From the NCBI GenBank assembly GCA_910577945.1, contig CAJTNI010000010.1, positions 1 to 64,000 on the forward strand: 64,000 nt of DNA, read 5' to 3'. Position numbers and translations under genes: made by a program. Below are positions 34,081-42,157 of the stretch, in pieces (position 1 is the first letter of the stretch; each line of letters begins with the position of its first letter). Source of the stretch: an uncultured Christensenella sp. Its GTDB lineage: Bacteria > Bacillota > Clostridia > Christensenellales > Pumilibacteraceae. A model generated the notes under the pieces. It saw only the letters and a program-made list of their open reading frames with translations. It had not been told where the DNA came from and ran no database searches.

Positions 34081-34480
34081 TCAGTGTGCACATACGCCTT
34101 CTTTGGTCTTTCGCGGCGCGTAGTATTTCGTAGTGCTCATTAAATGTGCACATATATTGCCTTTGGTCTTTCGCGGCGCGTAGTATTTCGCAATGCTCAA
34201 TTCATGTGCACATACGCCTTATTTGGTCTTCCGCGACGCGTAGTATTTCGTAATACTCATTAAATGTGCACACATACCGCCTTTGGTCTTTCGCGGCGCG
34301 TAGTATTTCGTAATGCTCATTAAATGTGCACACATACCGTCTTTGGTCTTTCGCGGCGCGTAGTATTTCGTAATGCTCATTAAATGTGCACATACGCCTT
34401 CTTTGGTCTTTCGCGGCGCGTAGTATTTCGTAGCGCTCAATCAGCGTGCACGTTTATCGCCTTTGGTCTTTTGCGCATTC
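34081..34480. repeat. Array of 60-bp tandem repeats, six full copies and a partial one
   Basis: Period is exactly 60 bases. Each copy has a well-kept core, TTTGGTCTTTCGCGGCGCGT followed by AGTATTTCGTA, a GTGCACA block, and a variable joint of about 10 bases (tacgcctt, tatattgc, cataccgc, cataccgt). Copies 4 and 5 are almost identical; copy 7 decays after the core. Because 60 is divisible by three, the minus strand stays open in more than one frame and yields repeated peptides such as MSITKYYAPRKTK, but there is no promoter or ribosome site. It fills the 34051-34530 gap between amidase and GH2. Function unknown. Confidence 0.92.
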
Positions 34481-34533
34481 GATTTATGCAAAGCCCGACG
34501 CGCACGTATGCCGACACGCTTTTTGCCAATAGC

Positions 34534-34559
34534 AAAAGCCCCGCGACGGCGAGGCTTTT
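34534..34559 (-). terminator. Intrinsic terminator of the LacI-GH36-GH2 cluster
   Basis: AAAAGCC..CGC / GCG.GGCTTTT hairpin directly after the GH2 stop codon. U-tracts on both strands make it bidirectional, so it also shields the repeat array. Confidence 0.8.
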
Positions 34560-34567
34560 CGGTTGTT

Positions 34568-36316
34568 TTATTTGATTTCGAAAATCTTTTTGAGCCGCGC
34601 GCAGTCGGCCTTGGGCTTGTGGTCGGCGTCGAGCAAGCCGTTGACCTCCTGCTGCACGTCGGTAAGCTGCGTATAGCAATATCCTTGGAAGGGGGTGGCG
34701 CTAATGCCCGTCATGAGGTTTTGCAGCCGCGAATACAAATCAGCCAAATCCGCCGCGCCTCTGCCGTATCCCCAATTCGCGCCGTCGGTCTTGTTTTGCA
34801 TGGCTATGCCGCCGAACTCGGTAAACAGCACGGGCTTGTCCTTTGCGGTATGCCCGTAGGACATGAGCTTTACGCCCTGCGGGTATATTTTGTCGTAATT
34901 ATCGGCGCAGCAGTATTTATCGACGAAATCGCGGCTGTCGTACGCGTAGTCGTGAATGGAAATTATATCGGTAGTCTGCACGTTTTCCCAACCGTCGTTC
35001 GTCGATATCAAGCGCGACGGGTCGATTGCCTTGGTTATATAATACATTGCGGCGGCAAAGCTCTGTTGCTTTTTGTCCGTGAGAATCCTGCGCACGCCCC
35101 AGCTCTCGTTGAGCGGCACGTAGCAAATCACGCTCGAAAACAAGCGCGCGGCGGCGACTATCTCCTGCCATTCGTCGGACAGCGCGCGCACCTCGTCGGG
35201 ACAGTAATCGAACGCCGACGGCATTTCGCACCAGGTCAAAAATCCGAGCTCGTCCGCATAGTAGTAAAAATACGGGTCTTCGAGCTTTTGGTGCTTGCGC
35301 GCGCCGTTAAAGCCCATCGACTTAGCCGCCTGAATATCGGCTTTGAGCGCCTCGGCGGACGGCGGAGTCGTGCCGCTTTCGCGCCAATATCCTTGGTCGA
35401 GTATAAGCCGCTGATACAGTTTTCTGTTGTTGAGCGTTATGTTGCCGCCGCCGTCGATACCGACCTTGCGCATGCCGAACCGCGTGTGCGCCGTATCTAC
35501 GGTCTTGCCGTCGCGCAGCAGCGTGACGTCCACATAATGCAAGCGCGGATTGTCGAGCGTCCAGAACGTCTCGTCGCCCACGAAATCGGTCTCCATAAGC
35601 CCCACGCGATAGCGCGTGCGCTTGCCGTCGAGCGTGATACGCTCGCGCTTAATAATTTTGCCGTCGAACGCGACGGTAAGCTCCGCCGCGTCGGCAATGC
35701 CGTACAGCGTGTCAATCTCGCCCGAAAACGCGAGCTCGTCGATATCGGGCGTAAGCGTAAACTCGGACACCGCGTCGTCGCCGAAGAACTCAATCCACAC
35801 GCTTTGCCAAATACCAGTGCTCGGAATGTACCAGCACGTAAACGGCTTGCCCGTCCAACTCTGCTTGCCGCGCGGGATAACGGGGTCGTCGGGGTCGTAG
35901 CAGCGCACGACTATCACGTTTTCGCCCGCCTTGGCGTACGGCGTGATATCCGCCTTGAACGGCGCGTAGCCGCCTACGTGCCGCAGCGCGTGCTTGCCGT
36001 TTATCCAAACGTCGGTTATGTAATCGCTGCCGTTAAAGCACAACAGCGCGCGCTTGCTTTCGTGCGCCTTGTCTATTTTAAAGGTGCGGCGATACCACAC
36101 CGTTTCGTGCTTTTCGTACGCGCCTATGCCGCTCGCCTCGTACTGATAGCAAAACGGCACGTTTATCTTTGCTCCGAGCGGCGTTTTGCCGCAGTCGAGC
36201 CCGCGCGCCGCGCCGTCGCCGTTATCGTCGTACTCGAACTCCCATTCACCGTTGAGCATAATCCAATCGTCGCGTCGGAATTGCGGTCTGGGGTATTCGT
36301 CTCTTAGCAGTTTCAT
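34568..36316 (-). CDS. GH2 glycoside hydrolase (beta-galactosidase-like), first copy
   Basis: 582 residues. Family-2 layout: sugar-binding jelly-roll (YPRPQFRRDDWIMLNGEWEF to about 165), immunoglobulin-like domain (about 170-275) and TIM barrel (about 280-582). The acid/base glutamate is in LNESWG (about residue 402) and the nucleophile in TEFGG (about 499). No signal peptide: it acts on imported oligosaccharides. This branch includes beta-galactosidases, beta-glucuronidases and others, so the sugar is not certain. Closely similar in plan to the enzyme at 48102. Follows the truncated GH36 gene by ten bases; GAGGAT precedes ATG 36316. Confidence 0.9.
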   Translation of the reverse strand: MKLLRDEYPRPQFRRDDWIMLNGEWEFEYDDNGDGAARGLDCGKTPLGAKINVPFCYQYEASGIGAYEKHETVWYRRTFKIDKAHESKRALLCFNGSDYITDVWINGKHALRHVGGYAPFKADITPYAKAGENVIVVRCYDPDDPVIPRGKQSWTGKPFTCWYIPSTGIWQSVWIEFFGDDAVSEFTLTPDIDELAFSGEIDTLYGIADAAELTVAFDGKIIKRERITLDGKRTRYRVGLMETDFVGDETFWTLDNPRLHYVDVTLLRDGKTVDTAHTRFGMRKVGIDGGGNITLNNRKLYQRLILDQGYWRESGTTPPSAEALKADIQAAKSMGFNGARKHQKLEDPYFYYYADELGFLTWCEMPSAFDYCPDEVRALSDEWQEIVAAARLFSSVICYVPLNESWGVRRILTDKKQQSFAAAMYYITKAIDPSRLISTNDGWENVQTTDIISIHDYAYDSRDFVDKYCCADNYDKIYPQGVKLMSYGHTAKDKPVLFTEFGGIAMQNKTDGANWGYGRGAADLADLYSRLQNLMTGISATPFQGYCYTQLTDVQQEVNGLLDADHKPKADCARLKKIFEIK

Positions 36317-36326
36317 AAAATCCTCT

Positions 36327-37733
36327 TTATGCGCCGCCGTCGGCGACGCGCGTAATATGCAATATTTCCGCTCCGAAATCTCCCGAGATTTTCGGGCGTA
36401 TACCGCCGTACATAAGCTCCGCGCCGCCGTAAACCGCGCCGTCGCGCTCCGCTATCGAGTACCTTGCGTCCGCATCAAGCCCGCAAAGCCGCAGCTTGCG
36501 CACGGGCATGTTGCACTGTCCCAGCCCGCCGACGTACACGACGTACGCCGCCGACCCGTCGGCTGCCGTCACCTGCTCGCAAAACGCGCCGTCCTCGAAC
36601 GGGCTGCTCAGCCTGTAAAGCTCGCCCGTCAAAATCAGCGGCGCGTCGACCTTGTACGCTTCCGCCTGCGCCTTAATTTGCGCGCGCTCGTCCGCGCCGA
36701 GCGACGCCGCATTGAGCTCGTACCCGAGACAGCCGAGCGACGCGACCGCGCCGCGCGTCGCCAACGGCGTATGCCTGCCCGTTTGGTGATTGGGGCATAC
36801 GGATACGTGGTTGGACAGCGTTTGCTGCGGATAGCACAAGGACAAGCCGTATTGAATTTTGGTGCGTTCGTGCGCGTCCGAATCGTCGCTCGACCAAATC
36901 ATAGGACTGTAATACAGTATGGCGGGGTCGAACCGTCCGCCGCCCGAGCAACAGCCCTCGATAAGAATATGCGGGAACGTCGCCGTAATACGCTCGTACA
37001 GCGAGTACACGCCCTTTACGTAGCCTATGTACTTCTTTGCGTCGTCCACGTCGGACAGCGGTCTGTTCATGTCCCACTTGACGTACGATATATCGTACTC
37101 GGACAAAATTTTCCGCATTGCCTCGTAGATAAAGTCTACCACATCCTTTCGTGAAAAGTCAAGCACAAACTGATTACGCATTTGAACGCCCGTCCGCCCG
37201 CGCGTGGCGAGCGCAAACTCGGGGTGCGCACGGTACAGCTCGCTGTCGGGACTGATTGCCTCGGGCTCGAACCAAATACCGAATTTCATTCCGTTCGCCT
37301 TGCAGCAATCTATAACGGGTTTCAAGCCGTCGGGCAGCTTGCGCGCGTCCACCGTCCAATCGCCGAGCGAGCTGTCGTCGCGGTCGCGGCGCCCGAACCA
37401 GCCGTCGTCGAGCACGACGGTGTCTATACCCAAGCCCGCCGCGCCGACGATAAAGCTTTTAAGCTTTTGCTCGTCGAAATCGAAATACATGCTCTCCCAG
37501 CTGTTGATAACGACGGGGCGCGGCTTGTCCGCGAACCTCGGGTTAATCAAATGCTTGCGGTAAAGCGCGTGGAACTTGCGGCTCATTCCGCCGATTCCGC
37601 AATCGGAATACACACAAACCGCCTCCGGCGTAACAAAGCTCTCGCGCGGCGCAAGCGTAACGCCGCCGTAAAGCTCCGCGTCCGCCGCACGCGCACCTGC
37701 GATACGCCTGCGGCAACATGTCAACGTTAACAT
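36327..37733 (-). CDS. GH36 alpha-galactosidase lacking its N-terminal domain
   Basis: 468 residues; typical GH36 enzymes of this type are about 720-740. Present are the last strand before the barrel (GGVTLAPRESFVTPEAVCVY), the barrel with VINSWESMYFDF, the nucleophile aspartate in YVKWDMNR, the acid/base aspartate in WSSDDSDAHER, and the C-terminal beta domain. Missing are about 270 residues of the N-terminal beta-supersandwich. The first codons (MLTLTCC) are actually a LacI-type operator, and no ribosome site precedes them, so a deletion probably fused promoter-proximal DNA to the middle of the gene. It may be a pseudogene or translated poorly. Located between LacI and GH2. Confidence 0.72.
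   Translation of the reverse strand: MLTLTCCRRRIAGARAADAELYGGVTLAPRESFVTPEAVCVYSDCGIGGMSRKFHALYRKHLINPRFADKPRPVVINSWESMYFDFDEQKLKSFIVGAAGLGIDTVVLDDGWFGRRDRDDSSLGDWTVDARKLPDGLKPVIDCCKANGMKFGIWFEPEAISPDSELYRAHPEFALATRGRTGVQMRNQFVLDFSRKDVVDFIYEAMRKILSEYDISYVKWDMNRPLSDVDDAKKYIGYVKGVYSLYERITATFPHILIEGCCSGGGRFDPAILYYSPMIWSSDDSDAHERTKIQYGLSLCYPQQTLSNHVSVCPNHQTGRHTPLATRGAVASLGCLGYELNAASLGADERAQIKAQAEAYKVDAPLILTGELYRLSSPFEDGAFCEQVTAADGSAAYVVYVGGLGQCNMPVRKLRLCGLDADARYSIAERDGAVYGGAELMYGGIRPKISGDFGAEILHITRVADGGA
37719..37732. promoter_or_regulatory. LacI-type operator at the GH36 5' end
   Basis: TGTCAACGTTAACA fits the consensus TGTNAACGTTNACA shared with two sites upstream of the lacI-like gene. Confidence 0.7.
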
Positions 37734-37819
37734 ATTTTTAAAAAATCCTTGGCTGCCGTTTACTCGATTGCCCGCTCGGGGCGCGATTGAGCTTGTCGAC
37801 CCGCAGTACGAACGGCGCG

Positions 37820-38629
37820 CTACGCCGTTTCGCCGTCGTGGAGCTTTACCTCGAACGTGTTCGCTATACGCCCGTCGCTCTCGCCCTCCACCTTGGCGAG
37901 CAGCGCGCTTACTACCGATTGCACGTATTCGGGCTTATCCACGCCTATCGTAGTAAGGTCTATGGGCATGGAAATATCCGCCTGAATATTGTCGTACCCC
38001 ACTATCTTTACGCTCGCCTGCATGGCGTTGACCGTTTTGATAGCGTCGTACGCCATCATGTCGCTGAAACAAAACAGTCCGTCGGGCAACTGCCCCGCGG
38101 CGGCGCGCTCGGCGAGCGCGGACTTTATTCCGTAGGTAACGTCGATAATTTCGGCGGTATACCCGTCTTTGGCGAGCCGCTCGGAAAAGCCCTTAAACCT
38201 GTCCTGCACGCAGGTCATGCCGAACGCATAAGCGAGATACGCAAAGCTTTTGCACCCGCTCGCAACGAGCCGCTCAGCCGCGAGCGCGCCGCCCATTACG
38301 TCGTCCGTCGTGATGTAATCGAGCGAAGCGAGCTCGGTGCGCCTGCCCAAAATCATGAGCGGCACGCCCATGTCGCTGACTATACCGTCGAGCGACGGCT
38401 CGGGTTCGAGAAAGCTGATAACCGCCGACGCACCCAGCGACAGCGCCTCGCGATATACCGACTCGTTGATTGTGTGCGAGTTGACGAAAATGGTTTGCGC
38501 AGCGTCGAGCACGCGCGCCCGCGTATCCGCCGACACGTAGCCCTTGCCTCTGAAAACGCGCGACACGGTCTGCGGCGTAACGCCTATCGCCATCGCGACG
38601 TCCTTGATTGTCACCCTTCTTGCGTCCAT
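37820..38629 (-). CDS. LacI-family regulator with an internal deletion
   Basis: 269 residues against a usual 330-345. The N-terminal helix-turn-helix is intact (VTIKDVAMAIGVTPQTVSRV, VSADTRARVLDAAQ). The text then jumps from the end of the third helix to TIFVNSHTINESVYREALSL, leaving out the hinge helix and the first beta-alpha units of the sensor (about 60-65 residues). From there to the end it reads like a normal periplasmic-binding fold (ASLDYITTDDVMGGALAAER, VKIVGYDNIQADISMP). The reading frame is kept. Without hinge helix, strong operator binding is doubtful. First gene of the GH36-GH2 cluster, with two operators in front; AGGGG precedes ATG 38629. Confidence 0.82.
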   Translation of the reverse strand: MDARRVTIKDVAMAIGVTPQTVSRVFRGKGYVSADTRARVLDAAQTIFVNSHTINESVYREALSLGASAVISFLEPEPSLDGIVSDMGVPLMILGRRTELASLDYITTDDVMGGALAAERLVASGCKSFAYLAYAFGMTCVQDRFKGFSERLAKDGYTAEIIDVTYGIKSALAERAAAGQLPDGLFCFSDMMAYDAIKTVNAMQASVKIVGYDNIQADISMPIDLTTIGVDKPEYVQSVVSALLAKVEGESDGRIANTFEVKLHDGETA

Positions 38630-38643
38630 ATCCCCTCGTTGAA

Positions 38644-38657
38644 CGTTAACGTTAACA
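38644..38657. promoter_or_regulatory. LacI-type operator directly upstream of the lacI-like gene
   Basis: CGTTAACGTTAACA, with an overlapping second register GAACGTTAAC at 38641-38650. Located 12-28 bases from the start codon, suggesting autoregulation. Confidence 0.65.
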
Positions 38658-38699
38658 TATGTTCCGCCTCTCTATGCCTCAAATTTCGTTCTCCGCATA

Positions 38700-38713
38700 T
38701 GTGAACGTTAACA
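38700..38713. promoter_or_regulatory. Distal LacI-type operator
   Basis: TGTGAACGTTAACA, matching TGTNAACGTTNACA. With the other two it could allow looping. Confidence 0.65.
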
Positions 38714-38779
38714 TAACGGGCGGGCTTGCAACACGTTATCGACCTTGCCGCATTGCGTACACGACGGGCGCTGCGCGCG

Positions 38780-38822
38780 CAAAAGCTTAACGCCCCTCGC
38801 CTGTTCCGACGAAGGGCGCTAA
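38780..38822 (-). terminator. Probable terminator of the GH31/BIG_2 operon
   Basis: Minus strand TTAGCGCCCTTCG / CGAGGGGCGTTAA stem followed by GCTTTTG. The U-tract is short. Confidence 0.55.
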
Positions 38823-38850
38823 GCGCGTTATTTTGTTTTTTGCGTTCGGA

Positions 38851-41800
38851 CTAGCCGCCCACCGCAATCGCCGCAATGCCTACGTTTGCGCCGTCGTTGG
38901 CTTTGAGCACGCTCACTGTGATTTCCTCCTCCGCGCTCGCCGAGATATCGAGAGTGACCTTGTACGCCACGCTTTGGTCGCGACGCCAATCTGTTAACTG
39001 CTTCCACACCAATATATTGCCCTTGGAATCGTAAGCGGTTATCGCGTACGCCGCGCTGAAAGAGGTTGCGTATACGGTTATCGTTTTTACGCTAGCGCTT
39101 ACCTTGACTTTTACGTCGGCGCGTTGTTCGGCAACGATAAAGTTGTTATGCCCCGCGCCGACAGCCAAGTCGCCGTCCTTGCAGTCGCCCGAATTAACTT
39201 CGCCGTCGCCGTCGTCCCAGGTGATTGCGGCGCGATAATCCCAGCCCACGTCGCCGTTTATGCCCGCAGTATCGCCGATATAGTCGGCGTTCGTTTTGCT
39301 CACGCTGCGCGTTTCGGAATCGCCCTTGGGCTGAACGTTGTACGCCGTCCAATCGAGCGTACCCGTTTCGGAGAGGTTGACGGCGGAAACGTTCGCGCCC
39401 TGCAATTCCTCGGTAAGCTCGGCGTTTACGGTCGCGGTCGTCGTCGCCGTATCGACGAGCTCTATGCTCTTGTCCACCACCGACATACCCATAAGCCGGC
39501 AATTATCGCCTTCCTCGGCGTTGATTGCGACGGTGAGCACGGCAGACTCGACGGTCGTGATATCGAAGGTGACAAGCGTCGCCGCGCCGCCCGCCGTTTT
39601 GGGCGTAACGTATGACGCAAGCTCTTTCTCGCCGTTAGACAGCGAAGTCTTGTTGACGGTGTTTTCCCATGCGCCCGTGTATACGCGAATTTGGTGATTG
39701 CCCGCGGGCACAGTCACGTCGAACGTAAAATGCGTACCCTTGCTGTATTTTCTGTACGCCGCGTCGTCGAACGAATCGCGCTTGGGCGAGCCGCCCGTAA
39801 AGTTGATAAACGCGCCGTACCCGTTGGTTTCGCCCGAAATGCCATGGAGCGAGCCGTCAATGATTTCGGTCTTACCCGTAGGCGCGGTTATTTCGTTGAA
39901 CAGGTAGTATTCCCAATAAATAACGTTGTTTGCGTTGAAGTCTACGTACTTCCCCTTGAAACTTTCGCCCGCAGCCGTAGCCGCGACGCTGTCCTCGACG
40001 GTCACGTTTACCGTGAGAACCGTGCCGCCGACGGTTACGTCCACCGTCGTCGCGCCCGCCGCGACCGCGGTGATTTTGCCGTTGTCGTCAACGGTGACTA
40101 CCGCCGTATCGTTGCTCGCGTATTCGATGCGCTCGGTCGAGCCGACCGGCTCGGACGCGACGGCTATATCATGCGTTTGTCCGACGAGCATGGAAACGTT
40201 GCTTTGCACGAGGCTGTACTCGTATCCGACGTTGACCTCGAAACGACGCGCTCTGCCGTTTATCGAAACCGTTATTACGGCTTTGCCCGACGCGACTGCC
40301 GTGACCGTGCCGTCCGCGCTCACCGTCGCGACGCTCTCGTCGGACGACTCAAAGGTCACGCCGCCCGTCGCTTGCTCGCCGTTTACGAGCGCGGTTATCT
40401 TTTCGCTCTCGCCCACCAACAGCCGCGCGCCGTAATTATTCAGTCTGTACGTATCGCCCGTAACGCGCGCCGCGCAGAACGATATAAATCCGTTTTCCTT
40501 AGCGTCGGTCACGGTGAACCGCACCGTAAGCGTCGTTGCGTCCTTGACGTTCACAGAAATTCGCGCGACGTCCGATTTGTGCATGCCGTGCTCGAACTCG
40601 GCTCCGCCGTAAAGCGTATCGCCGATACCGACGGTCATGCGCGCGCTCATTTCGTGCCCCCCCGTATAAATCTCTATTACGGACGCGCCGGGGAAAACCT
40701 TAATATCGAAGGCGTAAACCGTGTTTATAATATCAAGCCCGTTGACGCCGTGATTTTGCGAATAGTACGATTTCGTGCCGTTTTCGCTCCAACCGCCGTC
40801 GCCGCCGTTTTGGGTGTCCTTGTTGCACAAGCCGCACGAGCAAGTCGCCGCCGACGCGCCGCCGTGCCACGCCAGCCACGCTTTGTAATCGCCGAGATAA
40901 TGAACCTCATTGCCGACGCGCGGGAAGCTATGCGAGATTATATCTTCGTCCGCAGTGTCGTACCGCTTGTGATTGACCTCGTTCCAGGCTATGTACTGCT
41001 CCCAATACTCCGCGCCGTCGGTAATATCTATGGGGTTGTCCTTGTCCGACGCAAGCTCGGTTATCTCAACCTCGCCGACGTACACGTCCGCCACAGTTAT
41101 TTCGCAAACGTATTCCGCGCCGTCCACCGTGACGGTAACTACCGCCGCGCCGTTTTCGAGCGCGGTGACAACGCCGTCCTCGGAGACCCGCGCCGCGTTC
41201 GCGCCGTCTGTCACTTCGTATTCGATTTCCACGTCCGCCTGCGGCGCAATCGTGACGACTATGCGCGCGGTGTCGCCGCAGTGCATTATCAGCTTATCGG
41301 TCACTTGCACGTTCGGCTTGACGGTGACGACGCACTCGCCCACGGCTTTGCCGCCGTCCTTGATGACTACCGTCGCGCTGCCCACGCCCAGCGTGGTTAT
41401 TTTGCCGTCCGCATCGACGGAAATCGCATCGCCGCTCACCTCGTACGCGTACGCCGTTTCTTTATCGGGCGTAACGCTCACCGCTATGCTTGCGGTTTCG
41501 TCGCCGAACGCGACAGTGAGCGTTTTTTCGTACTCGTATTCGTACGGCAGCACCGTTATCGCGCATTCGAGCGTTTTCCCGTCGACCTTTGCGGACACCT
41601 TCGCCGTGCCGTCCGCGACCGCCTTTACCAGCCCGTCGGCGACCGTCGCCACCTGCGGGTCCGAGCTTTCCCAAGTTATTTCGCCCAAAGCCTTTTCGGG
41701 CTCGACCGATACGGCGAGCCGCAGCGTATCGCCTATTCGCATCGACTTTTCGGTTACGTTGAGCGAATACGTATACTCGGCGGGAACGGACACGGCGCAC

Positions 41801-42117
41801 GTAAGCTCCGCGTCGTCGACAACCGCCGTAACCGTCGCGCTGCCGTATCCCACCGCTTCTATACGCCCGTCGTCCACAGTTACGCACGCCGAGTCCGAAG
41901 TAAACCACTCCACTGCGACGCCGTCCGCGGGCGCAGGCGTTACGGCGAGCGTATCGCTCGCTCCGAGCGCCAACGTGACCTCCGTCTTATTGAGCGTGTA
42001 CGTCGGCTTTTCGGGCGGCGCGGGCGGATTTTCTTCCGTCCTTCCGCACGCCGCGATAACCAACGCCGCCGCAAGGGCGACTATAAGCGACAATACAGTC
42101 AAAAATCTTTTTCTCAT
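38851..42117 (-). CDS. Large lipoprotein with bacterial Ig-like (BIG_2) domains
   Basis: 1088 residues. Lipobox VIAAC, cysteine 24, then a Pro-rich spacer. At least five BIG_2-type domains of about 75-80 residues follow (signature pieces GYGSATVTAVVDDAELTCAV, VADGTAKVSAKVDGKTLECA, ENGAAVVTVTVDGAEYVCEI). From about residue 350 come three larger units with repeated themes: EYWEQYIAWNEVNHKRYDTA, VIYWEYYLFNEITAPTGKTE and DWTAYNVQPKGD, each ending in a VFPGASVIEIYTGG-like jelly-roll strand, separated by two more BIG_2 domains. These look like carbohydrate-binding modules and resemble the C-terminal units of the GH31 enzyme. Probably a surface glycan-binding protein. It follows GH31 by 40 bases with GGAGG upstream. 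Confidence 0.8.
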   Translation of the reverse strand: MRKRFLTVLSLIVALAAALVIAACGRTEENPPAPPEKPTYTLNKTEVTLALGASDTLAVTPAPADGVAVEWFTSDSACVTVDDGRIEAVGYGSATVTAVVDDAELTCAVSVPAEYTYSLNVTEKSMRIGDTLRLAVSVEPEKALGEITWESSDPQVATVADGLVKAVADGTAKVSAKVDGKTLECAITVLPYEYEYEKTLTVAFGDETASIAVSVTPDKETAYAYEVSGDAISVDADGKITTLGVGSATVVIKDGGKAVGECVVTVKPNVQVTDKLIMHCGDTARIVVTIAPQADVEIEYEVTDGANAARVSEDGVVTALENGAAVVTVTVDGAEYVCEITVADVYVGEVEITELASDKDNPIDITDGAEYWEQYIAWNEVNHKRYDTADEDIISHSFPRVGNEVHYLGDYKAWLAWHGGASAATCSCGLCNKDTQNGGDGGWSENGTKSYYSQNHGVNGLDIINTVYAFDIKVFPGASVIEIYTGGHEMSARMTVGIGDTLYGGAEFEHGMHKSDVARISVNVKDATTLTVRFTVTDAKENGFISFCAARVTGDTYRLNNYGARLLVGESEKITALVNGEQATGGVTFESSDESVATVSADGTVTAVASGKAVITVSINGRARRFEVNVGYEYSLVQSNVSMLVGQTHDIAVASEPVGSTERIEYASNDTAVVTVDDNGKITAVAAGATTVDVTVGGTVLTVNVTVEDSVAATAAGESFKGKYVDFNANNVIYWEYYLFNEITAPTGKTEIIDGSLHGISGETNGYGAFINFTGGSPKRDSFDDAAYRKYSKGTHFTFDVTVPAGNHQIRVYTGAWENTVNKTSLSNGEKELASYVTPKTAGGAATLVTFDITTVESAVLTVAINAEEGDNCRLMGMSVVDKSIELVDTATTTATVNAELTEELQGANVSAVNLSETGTLDWTAYNVQPKGDSETRSVSKTNADYIGDTAGINGDVGWDYRAAITWDDGDGEVNSGDCKDGDLAVGAGHNNFIVAEQRADVKVKVSASVKTITVYATSFSAAYAITAYDSKGNILVWKQLTDWRRDQSVAYKVTLDISASAEEEITVSVLKANDGANVGIAAIAVGG

Positions 42118-42157
42118 TCCGTTTTCCTCCGAAATATCAAATTACCGTGTCCGCGCG

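Noticed and set aside
34202..34440. Small repeated proteins on the minus strand
   Set aside because: Several frames stay open only because the repeat length is a multiple of three; there is no promoter or ribosome site.
34081..34480. CRISPR array
   Set aside because: Period is 60, but the parts between cores are largely alike rather than unique, and no cas genes are near.
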